A stretch of 64,000 nt of DNA from Halodesulfovibrio marinisediminis DSM 17456 (GTDB lineage: Bacteria > Desulfobacterota > Desulfovibrionia > Desulfovibrionales > Desulfovibrionaceae), in contig NZ_FSRG01000005.1 in the NCBI RefSeq assembly GCF_900129975.1, forward strand, positions 186,001 through 250,000, in the 5' to 3' direction. The position numbers and the translations under genes are program-made. The notes under the pieces were generated by a model that saw only the letters and a program-made list of their open reading frames with translations, did not search any database and was not told the DNA's origin. Of the stretch, positions 8,858 through 15,895 are shown in pieces; positions within the stretch are counted from its first letter, which is position 1; every line of letters begins with the position of its first letter.

Positions 8858-10156
8858 TTAGTAGCCAATCAGGCTAGGTAAAAAGAGAGCCAGTTGTGGC
8901 CAGAAGGACGTGAGAAAAACAACCGGAACATACCCGAATAAAATAAGAGTCATTGCGGGTTTAATTACATCGACAAACTCAACTTCCCCGATACGAATGC
9001 CAAGGTAGAGGATACTTGCATACGGTGGAGTAACGCCACCCATAGCAGTGTTTACGCCGATGATTGCAGCAAAGTGAATAGGACTTACGCCAATAGCTTG
9101 CATTAGTGGGAGCAACAGAGGCGCAGTAAGAATAATGGCAGTAATATCGTTAACGATCATACCGATGAAGAAGAGCAGAAGGTTAACGAGAATAAGAAGC
9201 AGTGTCTTATCGGTGGTGATGGTGAAGATGCCTTCAACGAGAGCCTGTGGAATTTCTTCCATAACAAACATCTGGCTGAGCATGAGGCTGAATACAATCA
9301 TAACCATGATTGCACCGATTGCGGTGGCAGCTTCTTTTGAAGCGATGAGAAATTTTTTCCAAGTGAGGCCCTTGTATACAAGGAAGCCAACAGGGAATGC
9401 GTAAACTACGGCTACAGCAGCAGCTTCTGTCGGAGTCATGATGCCGCCGTAAATACCACCAAGGATGATAATAGGCATGATCAACGCAGGGATTGCAAGC
9501 AACGTTGCAGCTGATGCTGCGCGGACTGTTTCTGCAATTGGTTTTGGTTCATCAATTACAAGAGGGAATTTGCGGCACATAACGAGGTTAACAATACCGA
9601 ACAGGAAGGTGATAAGCAGACCAGGACCTACTGTTGCGAGGAAACAGGCAAGAATAGATGTGTCTGTTACCCAGCCGTAAATGATCATAGTAACGCTTGG
9701 TGGAATGAGCAGGCCAAGAATAGAGGAGTTTGCAACCAATGCTGTTGCGTAGCCTCGAGGGTAGCCTTTAGCAGCCATCTCAGGGATGAGAAGCGGACCT
9801 GTAGCAGCAACGCCTGTCAGACCACTACCGGAGATAGCGCCGATAATAGCACAGCTTAAAGAAGCAACAATACCAAGGCCGCCGCGGATTCTGCCTACAA
9901 AGATGTTTACAAAGTCTAGTAGGCTCTTGGCGATGCCGCTTTCACTCATAATTGCACCGGCAAATACGAAGAGCGGAATACAGAGCAGTACAGGGTTGGA
10001 CAGCTGGCTGAAACCCCAGAGCATGGTTCCTTTCATGGTAGCGCCGCCTACAAGGTGCATAAACATAAGTGCGCCGCCGAAGCAGAATGGTAATGGAACA
10101 CCAAAGCTCAACATTACAATGAGTAAGCCAATTGCCATTAATGAAATTTCAACCAT
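8858..10156 (-). CDS. dctM: TRAP transporter large permease (DctM family)
   Basis: A 432-residue integral membrane protein with about 12 hydrophobic segments. Typical DctM stretches include ISGSGLTGVAATGPLLIPEM, LVANSSILGLLIPPSV, GGIYGGIMTPTEAAAVAVVY and MGGVTPPYASILYLG. It forms the transport channel with DctQ (3-bp gap) and receives substrate from DctP. Length and order match the family; nothing is truncated. Confidence 0.93.
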   Translation of the reverse strand: MVEISLMAIGLLIVMLSFGVPLPFCFGGALMFMHLVGGATMKGTMLWGFSQLSNPVLLCIPLFVFAGAIMSESGIAKSLLDFVNIFVGRIRGGLGIVASLSCAIIGAISGSGLTGVAATGPLLIPEMAAKGYPRGYATALVANSSILGLLIPPSVTMIIYGWVTDTSILACFLATVGPGLLITFLFGIVNLVMCRKFPLVIDEPKPIAETVRAASAATLLAIPALIMPIIILGGIYGGIMTPTEAAAVAVVYAFPVGFLVYKGLTWKKFLIASKEAATAIGAIMVMIVFSLMLSQMFVMEEIPQALVEGIFTITTDKTLLLILVNLLLFFIGMIVNDITAIILTAPLLLPLMQAIGVSPIHFAAIIGVNTAMGGVTPPYASILYLGIRIGEVEFVDVIKPAMTLILFGYVPVVFLTSFWPQLALFLPSLIGY

Positions 10157-10158
10157 TG

Positions 10159-10671
10159 CTATGCGCTCCCTTCGCTTGCGCTCTGCAAGCCTGTAGTAAC
10201 TGGTTTGGTGCTTAGCAGCGTAAAACGTCGTATGTTCTTAGCAAGGTGGTACAGGCCGAAAAGTGTCATGAAGAGCAGGCCGATGAAGAGGGAACATTCT
10301 GCATAGAAAGTAGGGAGATAAATGGTTGGAGTTTCTTTCCATACACGGAACGCGTAGCGGAAGTAGCCCCATGCCCAGCTGGTGAGCCATGCAGATACGA
10401 TTACGGTCATAACGTCTGCTATGATGCGAACAATGAGTCGAGAGCGATCGGTTTTTAAAAATACATCCAAAACATTCGCTTTAATCTGTGTGTCTTCACG
10501 GGATGCGTTAACGCTACCGAGCAAGTACAGCCATAGAGTAGGATAGATTAGTATATCATCCAGTCCCATAAGCGGGGCTTGCAGAATGTAGCGCCATATG
10601 ACCTGTACAAACTGTAAGATAGCTACAGAGCTTAACAGTATTGTAAGGCCATACCGAAATTGCTTCTCCAT
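10159..10671 (-). CDS. dctQ: TRAP transporter small permease (DctQ family)
   Basis: A 170-residue protein with four predicted membrane helices (LTILLSSVAILQFVQVIWRY, LWLYLLGSVNASRE, a long third segment around TVIVSAWLTSWAWGYFRYAF, and LFIGLLFMTLFGLYHLA). It is the small subunit that pairs with DctM. It is the first gene of the operon: its ATG at 10671 follows GGAGAAGAGT and lies about 50 bases from the start site predicted from the sigma-54 element. Confidence 0.88.
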   Translation of the reverse strand: MEKQFRYGLTILLSSVAILQFVQVIWRYILQAPLMGLDDILIYPTLWLYLLGSVNASREDTQIKANVLDVFLKTDRSRLIVRIIADVMTVIVSAWLTSWAWGYFRYAFRVWKETPTIYLPTFYAECSLFIGLLFMTLFGLYHLAKNIRRFTLLSTKPVTTGLQSASEGSA

Positions 10672-10729
10672 ACTCTTCTCCTTCTATGGTTATGTGAGTT
10701 AGTAGGTGTATTGTGATGATGTGGCTATA

Positions 10730-10746
10730 TGCAACGCATGTTCCGT
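10730..10746 (-). promoter_or_regulatory. Candidate sigma-54 (-24/-12) promoter of the TRAP/dehydrogenase operon
   Basis: Read on the minus strand the site is CGGAACATGCGTTGCA. The invariant GG and GC are ten bases apart, and the -12 box TTGCA is exact. The -24 box is GGAAC where the consensus is GGCAC. It lies about 60-75 bases upstream of the dctQ start, facing it, and a sigma-54 activator gene is divergent next door. Confidence 0.65.
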
Positions 10747-10924
10747 TTTTGATGCCGAACTGATGGTATATAGAAATTACAGATTTGTTCTTTTTTGTTC
10801 TGTTTGGGAAAGTTCAATGTTTAAGCTTGATTTCGACAAGATTGTGTAAACAATCAACAAGGGAAGTTTTTTCGATAGGTTAGCTTTGTGTAAGAATAAG
10901 TGGTAGCAGAAGAAGCGTGATTGG

Positions 10925-10941
10925 TGTCTCAAAATGAGGCA
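10925..10941. promoter_or_regulatory. 17-bp palindrome, probable upstream activator site 1
   Basis: TGTCTCA-AAA-TGAGGCA: two 7-bp half sites around AAA with one mismatched pair. It shares its sequence with the tandem sites at 11004-11037 and sits about 190 bp upstream of the sigma-54 element. Confidence 0.6.
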
Positions 10942-11003
10942 CTATGACGGTGCAAGAATGAACGGAATAAAAAAAGTCTTTATAGTTAGTGCTTTGGTGA
11001 GCG

Positions 11004-11037
11004 TGTACTATTTTGAGACATGTCGCATTTTGAGACA
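11004..11037. promoter_or_regulatory. Two abutting 17-bp palindromes, probable upstream activator sites 2 and 3
   Basis: Site 2 (11004-11020) is TGTACTA-TTT-TGAGACA and site 3 (11021-11037) is TGTCGCA-TTT-TGAGACA; they touch with no spacer. All three sites fit TGTCKCA-WWW-TGAGACA loosely. The position, about 270 bp from the -24/-12 promoter and about 80 bp before the activator start, fits both enhancer function and autoregulation. Confidence 0.6.
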
Positions 11038-11116
11038 TTTTGATTATTTTTGTTAGTTTTTTTAGTGGGTAGTAAAGAGAAACTGGTTACATTTTATGAT
11101 TAAAAGAGGGCGTGGG

Positions 11117-13018
11117 ATGATGAAAAAAGGACACGTTGTTGATTCTTCAACAATGAAGAAATTGATAGATGAGTCGCATGCACGCTCCAGGCAGTTCGGT
11201 ATAGATTTTCGGAGCCGTAATAGACAGCAAGAGTGTCTTTCTGCTGCTGCGCTGGAAGCTCGTCGCGCGGATAATGACGAACTGTTGCAGGTAGTGCTGC
11301 CACATTTTGCTGAATTTTTTGATTTACTTTCACCGGATGAATTTTTGATCGCTGCAATTGATGCTGATGGTTACATTCTGCACATTACCGGCTCAGAGCT
11401 TTTGAAAAAACAATACCGACAGAGAAACTGTGCGCCGGGATTCCGGTGGACAGAAAAAGATGTGGGCACAACCGCAATCAGCATGTGCCATAAGCACCAT
11501 ATCCCCATTCAACTGACGGGGGGTGACCATTATTGCAATTTAGCACATCATCTTACGAGTTCTTCAGCCCCTATTTTTGGGGAAGGTGGAGAATTACTCG
11601 GTATTCTTGTGGTCTCCGGTGCAAGGGAATACACCCATCCGCATACGCTATATATGGTTACTACTGCTGCCCGTGCTGCAGAAAGACAGCTACGTGTTAC
11701 CCGCAGGAACAAGGCGCTAGCGCTACATATTGGCTTCTTTGATAAAGTGATTGAGTCTGCAAGTACGGGACTGCTTATTCTGAATTCTGAAGGCAACATA
11801 TGGAAAATCAATGGGAAGGGCGCACGAACTCTGAAATCGGATAATTTGGAAGGGAAACATATTTCCGAGTTGCAAGGGCTTTTACTGGATATTGATCAGC
11901 TTCAGAATTCATCACGTCGATGGGAGAACAAGGAATGTTGGGTCAGGGGCGAACGCGGCACCGTACCTATTCTTTATACTGCGCAGGCTGTATTGTCTGA
12001 AACGAATGATTTGCTCGGGGCAGTGATTGTTTTTAACGAGATGAGTGAGATTCAAAAACTTGCAGAGAATATCGCAGGGGCAAAAGCACACTATACATTC
12101 CCAATGCTTGTTGGGCGCTCTGAAAGATTTCTTGAAGCTATGGATATTGCCCAAAAGGCAGCGGATTCTACGGTTACAGTTTTACTTCAAGGGGAAACCG
12201 GGACTGGTAAGGAGCTTTTTGCACAGGCTATACATAACCATGGAGCTCGAAGTCATTATCCGTTCGTTCCTATCAACTGTGGGGCGATTCCGGCAGAACT
12301 GCTTGAGAGTGAGTTGTTTGGCTATGTGGAAGGTACATTTACCGGTGCGGTAAAGGGCGGACGTCCGGGTAAATTTGAGCTGGCAGACGGTGGTACTATT
12401 CTTCTTGATGAAATCGGGGATATGCCGCACCACATGCAGGTTAAATTATTGCGTGTGCTGCAAACAGCAGAAGTTTACCGAATCGGTGCTCGAAAGCCGG
12501 TAAAAATCAACACCAGAATTATTGCCAGTACTCATGTGAATCTGAGCAAGGCTGTGGAGCAGGGGCGTTTCCGTGAAGACTTATATTATCGTCTGAACGT
12601 GCTGCCGATTAATATTCCGCCGTTACGCGAGCGTGGTAGTGAGGATATTCTTGAATTGGCTATGCTCTTTTTGAACCGCGGTACTCGAGTTCCACGAACA
12701 TTTTCTCACAGCGCACAACAGGCTCTTATGTCTTATCATTGGCCGGGTAACGTGCGTGAACTGGAAAACATAGTGCAGCGTGCCTTGCATAGATGCGAGG
12801 GGGAAGTGCTTGATGCAGAGCATTTTGCGCTTCCTGTAAAAGAACATGTTCGGCATGTTCCTACCGGTACACTTAAAGAGATGGAACATCGTCTTATTGA
12901 GGCTACGTTGGATGAAACCAATAATAATATGGTTGAATCCGCACGACGTCTTGGTATATCGCGAGCGACACTGTACCGCAAAGTCGAAAAAATGAAGGGT
13001 ACGGTCTATGCGGCATAG
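11117..13018 (+). CDS. Sigma-54-dependent transcriptional activator with GAF and PAS sensor domains
   Basis: About 633 residues. I start at the ATG at 11117, seven bases after AGAGGG; an ATG at 11096 is possible but lacks a ribosome binding site. The N-terminal ~200 residues resemble the GAF region of AcoR-type activators ([37 protein letters not shown]). A PAS-like segment follows ([20 protein letters not shown]). The AAA+ domain has Walker A GETGTGKE, a GTFTGA loop (the family norm is GAFTGA), Walker [10 protein letters not shown] and the arginine-containing LRERGSEDI region. A Fis-type helix-turn-helix ends the protein ([20 protein letters not shown]). It is divergent from the TRAP operon and almost certainly activates it. 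Confidence 0.9.
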   Translation: MMKKGHVVDSSTMKKLIDESHARSRQFGIDFRSRNRQQECLSAAALEARRADNDELLQVVLPHFAEFFDLLSPDEFLIAAIDADGYILHITGSELLKKQYRQRNCAPGFRWTEKDVGTTAISMCHKHHIPIQLTGGDHYCNLAHHLTSSSAPIFGEGGELLGILVVSGAREYTHPHTLYMVTTAARAAERQLRVTRRNKALALHIGFFDKVIESASTGLLILNSEGNIWKINGKGARTLKSDNLEGKHISELQGLLLDIDQLQNSSRRWENKECWVRGERGTVPILYTAQAVLSETNDLLGAVIVFNEMSEIQKLAENIAGAKAHYTFPMLVGRSERFLEAMDIAQKAADSTVTVLLQGETGTGKELFAQAIHNHGARSHYPFVPINCGAIPAELLESELFGYVEGTFTGAVKGGRPGKFELADGGTILLDEIGDMPHHMQVKLLRVLQTAEVYRIGARKPVKINTRIIASTHVNLSKAVEQGRFREDLYYRLNVLPINIPPLRERGSEDILELAMLFLNRGTRVPRTFSHSAQQALMSYHWPGNVRELENIVQRALHRCEGEVLDAEHFALPVKEHVRHVPTGTLKEMEHRLIEATLDETNNNMVESARRLGISRATLYRKVEKMKGTVYAA

Positions 13019-13082
13019 GGAGTAATTTTCTGCGAAACTTTTGTAGTGCCTCTTCTGTTGCTCATAATCTACGTACAAAATA

Positions 13083-13118
13083 AAAGCTCCTACACTAACT
13101 GTGCAGGAGCTTTTTTTA
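13083..13118 (+). terminator. Terminator of the sigma-54 activator gene
   Basis: Arms AAAGCTCCTACAC and GTGCAGGAGCTTT with one internal mismatch, followed by a T7 tract. It lies 65 bases past the stop. Confidence 0.8.
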
Positions 13119-13173
13119 ATCCCAATGACACTATCTTGTAATTGATCTTCATTTGTCCAACAGGTGTTGTTTT

Positions 13174-13256
13174 CCGGTAGGAATAGTCAGTCCTAATCAG
13201 GGATAATGGGACGGTGTCCCCTTGCGGATGCAAGGCAAAGCCTACCCGTCGGAGCC
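13174..13256 (+). ncRNA. Structured GGA-rich intergenic element (candidate regulatory RNA, class unknown)
   Basis: GGTAGG (13176-13181) can pair with CCTACC (13241-13246), closing a loop that holds two more hairpins: GGGAC-GGT-GTCCC (13208-13220) and CTTGC-GGAT-GCAAG (13221-13234). Several GGA triplets are present and one is displayed in a perfect tetraloop, the shape preferred by CsrA/RsmA. The element sits between two convergent genes, so it cannot be a 5' leader of either. It could be a small RNA, part of a 3' UTR, or a degenerate riboswitch. I see no clear promoter. Strand and function are uncertain. Confidence 0.35.
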
Positions 13257-13263
13257 AAAAAAA

Positions 13264-14796
13264 CTACATAACCATCTGTTCCACTGCCGGTTCAAGATTG
13301 GCACTGGCTGCAGCTGTCAGCTGCTCCGAAAACTCAACGGTTAACAGTGTACCACGGGTTTTGGTACTGGTCATAGTGATGTCGGCTTTGTGGGCGTTGG
13401 CAATGAGCTTAGCGGAATAGGTGCCAAGTCCTGTGCCTTCTTCTTTTCCGTGCGTAACGTATTTGTTGAAGAACTTGTCTTGAATTTCTTCCGGTACGAG
13501 CGTGCTGTTATGGATGCTTATGGTCTGATCATCTGTCTGGATTGCCACCGTAACAATGTCATCACTGTTTGATGCTTCCACAGCGTTGATAATGAGGTTG
13601 GAGAAAAGCGTCTGCAAGAGACGGTATTCTCCAGCAACAAAAAACGTGTTGCTTGAGGTGACAGGGTGATTGTTGAATGTGATGCGAAGAGTGACATTTT
13701 GTCGTGTCAGCATGGATGTGATGTCATCCTGAATTTCAAAGATTAGCTGCACCAGATCAACTGAGGTTCTACGCAGCTTGTAGATGCCTTGTTCCATCTT
13801 GAAGATATCGAGGTTGTTGTTGATCATATCAAGGATACGATACCCTGCCATTTCAATTTTCTTGATGTATTTTTCTTGATGCGAGGTGAGGTCGCCTTTT
13901 GAAAGCAGTAGTTCTGGATAGCCAATGACGAGGTTCAACAACGATTTTAAATCGTGCTGGTTAATTCGTTCCACTTCGCATCGGATCATTTCTGCTTCTT
14001 CACGCTCAGCTACTTCGAGTAAAAGCTGGGCGTTTTTCTTTGCCAGCTCGGCAGTGCGAAGTTTTACGGCATGTTCCAGCATTTTTTTATGTGAGGTCAG
14101 AAGCCTGTCGCGTTTTTCGATTTGATCCAGCATTGAATTGAACTGAGTCACTAGGTCACCGAGTTCATCTTTGGGAGTGTAAGGAACCCTTAGGGTGTAG
14201 TCTTTGCTTTCTCCGATTTCTTTGGCTGCTGCCGTGAGGTCATATAGGGGTTGCAACATGCGTTTGTAGAGCTTTTGAGCAATGAAAAAGCTGACTAGAA
14301 TTCCACTTGCTCCTGCAATGGCAGAGAGGAGCAGGAACATAGTCATGCCGTTGCCGAGAAAATATTCTGGAGAACCGACGAGGACGTAGGCTTTGATCTC
14401 ACCTTCTTCAATAATCGGCTCGCAGACGACGAGTATAGATGAGTTTTGTATTTTCCGTTTGATGAGAAGTGTGTTCATATCAAATTGCAGAGAGCCAGAC
14501 GATTCGATTATTGTTCCGTCTGGCTTGGTGATGGCAAGATATTCGACAAAGGGCCAAGGTTTTGCCGCACCAACCTTACGAAGCATAGAACGTGATGGCT
14601 CCACACTAAACGGAGTATGCAGGCTGAAGGCGAGGCTGCGAGCGCAGTCTTCAAGGCGTCTTGCTGACCGTGAATTTTTGGTAAGCATGATGCTGGTAGC
14701 GGAAACAAGAACAACTGTGCAAATGGCAATGGCGCACATTGAGGTAATGAAAAAAATGATACGGCGGTTTAATGGCGCAAAAAAAGAGCGGAACAT
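13264..14796 (-). CDS. Membrane sensor histidine kinase (HAMP, HATPase)
   Basis: About 510 residues from the ATG at 14796 (MFRSFFAPLNRRIIFFITS); upstream in-frame codons to 14988 run through an intercistronic hairpin and are unlikely to be translated. A first membrane helix follows the N-terminus, then a ~130-residue external domain, a second helix (MTMFLLLSAIAGASGILVSFF), and a HAMP segment (LYDLTAAAKEIGESKDYTLR). A coiled coil leads to the phospho-acceptor region (ERINQHDLKSLLNLVIGY). The ATPase domain shows NLIINAVEAS and GTGLGTYSAKLIANAH. It follows the OmpR-type regulator gene at 14927-15658, so the two form a two-component pair. The stimulus is unknown. No ribosome binding site is obvious, so the start is the least certain point. 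Confidence 0.85.
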   Translation of the reverse strand: MFRSFFAPLNRRIIFFITSMCAIAICTVVLVSATSIMLTKNSRSARRLEDCARSLAFSLHTPFSVEPSRSMLRKVGAAKPWPFVEYLAITKPDGTIIESSGSLQFDMNTLLIKRKIQNSSILVVCEPIIEEGEIKAYVLVGSPEYFLGNGMTMFLLLSAIAGASGILVSFFIAQKLYKRMLQPLYDLTAAAKEIGESKDYTLRVPYTPKDELGDLVTQFNSMLDQIEKRDRLLTSHKKMLEHAVKLRTAELAKKNAQLLLEVAEREEAEMIRCEVERINQHDLKSLLNLVIGYPELLLSKGDLTSHQEKYIKKIEMAGYRILDMINNNLDIFKMEQGIYKLRRTSVDLVQLIFEIQDDITSMLTRQNVTLRITFNNHPVTSSNTFFVAGEYRLLQTLFSNLIINAVEASNSDDIVTVAIQTDDQTISIHNSTLVPEEIQDKFFNKYVTHGKEEGTGLGTYSAKLIANAHKADITMTSTKTRGTLLTVEFSEQLTAAASANLEPAVEQMVM

Positions 14797-14831
14797 GGTC
14801 GTGCTCACGATAGTTGAAAGATACGTATAAG

Positions 14832-14868
14832 AGGCATCCGGTGTGGGAGGGGGAAAGACCGGATGCCT
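14832..14868 (-). other. Hairpin between response regulator and kinase genes
   Basis: Perfect 11-bp arms AGGCATCCGGT and ACCGGATGCCT with a 15-nt purine-rich loop and no U tract. Probably an RNA processing or attenuation element that sets the ratio of regulator to kinase. Confidence 0.55.
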
Positions 14869-14926
14869 TATAACAGTAACAGCTGTGTTCTGCCCGTTCA
14901 GGGGGGAGGGACAGGCAGGACTGATG

Positions 14927-15658
14927 CTACATATGTACTGCTTGTTGTGGAGAATGATCTGGTATGGCCAACAAGTAGCCATTGCCACGGATAGTCTTAA
15001 TGGTGGCGCTGTGCCTAAGTTTTCTGCGCAGATTACTCATATGAACGTTCAGTACATAGTCATCAAGTGAGGGATCGCGTCCAAGGGCGTCTTCAAGGAG
15101 CTGTTCACGAGTGATGAGTATGCCGGCGTTGCTAGTGAGCATTTCCAGAACATTGTATTCTGCACTGGTAAGCTGCACAGGAGAATCATCAATTTGCACA
15201 CTGCGGGCGGACGGTGTGAGCGACATGTTGCCGATAATGATTTTATGCGCAGGATCAATCTTAGTAGCAGTAATCGATGGTCGCGCTGCTTTAACTGGCA
15301 TTGTGCGACGCAAAATTGCACGGATGCGTGCTGCCAGTTCTCGCAATGGACAAGGTTTAGCGACATAATCGTCTGCCCCCATCTCCAGTCCGACTACCTT
15401 ATCGATCTCGTCACTGCGACCAGTGAGCATGATAACGGGCATGGTGTATTCGTTTCTGATCTTTTGCAGCAGATCAAAACCATTCATGTCCGGAAGCATG
15501 ATATCGAGCAACACAATGTCAAAATTATCTTCTTTTAGCTTTTCAATACCAGTCTGTGCATCGTGTGCTGTCTGAAGTGAAAAACCTTCTCCACTCAGGT
15601 AGCTACCAAGCAGTTCACCTAATTCAAAGTCGTCGTCGATAAACAAAATGCGTTTCAT
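14927..15658 (-). CDS. OmpR-family response regulator
   Basis: A 243-residue response regulator. The receiver domain has the acidic pair in RILFIDDDFELGE, the phospho-acceptor Asp in FDIVLLDIMLPDMNG, the Thr in PVIMLTGRSDE and the Lys in DYVAKPCPLREL. A winged-helix domain occupies about residues 145-235 (VQLTSAEYNVLEMLTSNAG, SLDDYVLNVHMSNLRRKL, RTIRGNGYLLA-like end). It is the first gene of a two-gene operon with the kinase. A 10-bp inverted repeat just upstream may be its own operator. Confidence 0.93.
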   Translation of the reverse strand: MKRILFIDDDFELGELLGSYLSGEGFSLQTAHDAQTGIEKLKEDNFDIVLLDIMLPDMNGFDLLQKIRNEYTMPVIMLTGRSDEIDKVVGLEMGADDYVAKPCPLRELAARIRAILRRTMPVKAARPSITATKIDPAHKIIIGNMSLTPSARSVQIDDSPVQLTSAEYNVLEMLTSNAGILITREQLLEDALGRDPSLDDYVLNVHMSNLRRKLRHSATIKTIRGNGYLLAIPDHSPQQAVHM

Positions 15659-15673
15659 ACCACCTCCAACGGA

Positions 15674-15703
15674 AACATAAACAAACCATACGATGTTTAT
15701 GTT
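15674..15703. promoter_or_regulatory. Inverted repeat upstream of response regulator gene
   Basis: AACATAAACA and TGTTTATGTT, perfect 10-bp arms with a 10-bp spacer (half-site centres 20 bp apart), 16-45 bases upstream of the regulator start. Possibly an autoregulatory site; a T run follows on the plus strand, so a weak terminator is an alternative. Confidence 0.45.
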
Positions 15704-15776
15704 TTTTCCATCAACTTAATAAATGTTAAGTGTGGCTATGAGAAATATTGCGACTGCATCAAGGCGCTAACTAGGA

Positions 15777-15800
15777 AAAATTTTCCGCTTTATAAACAAA
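15777..15800 (+). promoter_or_regulatory. Shared upstream promoter region of flagellin gene 1
   Basis: GCTTTATAAAC (15787-15797) recurs at 17849-17859 upstream of flagellin 2; in both, a CTCCG box and TATT follow 12-15 bases later and TGCATAG further on. This conserved layout suggests the flagellin promoter, perhaps of the sigma-28 type, but the match to the TAAA/GCCGATAA consensus is poor. Confidence 0.35.
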
Positions 15801-15860
15801 ACAGGGGGCTGTCTCCGTATTCGTTTGCATAGGGCATGTCGCTCTTGACGAAAGACAATT

Positions 15861-15892
15861 GCAAGGATGCAAAATTACAAACCTGGAGGTTT
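15861..15892 (+). promoter_or_regulatory. Flagellin 1 leader with two GGA hairpins (candidate CsrA sites)
   Basis: Upstream site GCAAGGATGC (15861-15870) can form GCA-AGGA-TGC. The second, AAACC-TGGA-GGTTT (15879-15892), holds the Shine-Dalgarno GGAGG in a 5-bp stem three bases before the ATG. Both put GGA in a loop, as at known CsrA targets, including the two-site leader of Bacillus hag. Confidence 0.6.
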
Positions 15893-15895
15893 ACT

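Larger units (their letters stand above)
10672..11116. other. Divergent regulatory region between TRAP operon and its activator gene
   Basis: A 445-bp gap with no gene. It contains the sigma-54 promoter element and three 17-bp palindromes listed separately. The rest is AT-rich DNA that could bend between enhancer and promoter. Confidence 0.7.

Noticed and set aside
13174-13256. Cyclic-di-GMP (GEMM-I) riboswitch
   Set aside because: A GGCAAAGCC string is present, but the paired GGGCAAACC block, the tetraloop/receptor and a downstream gene start are missing.
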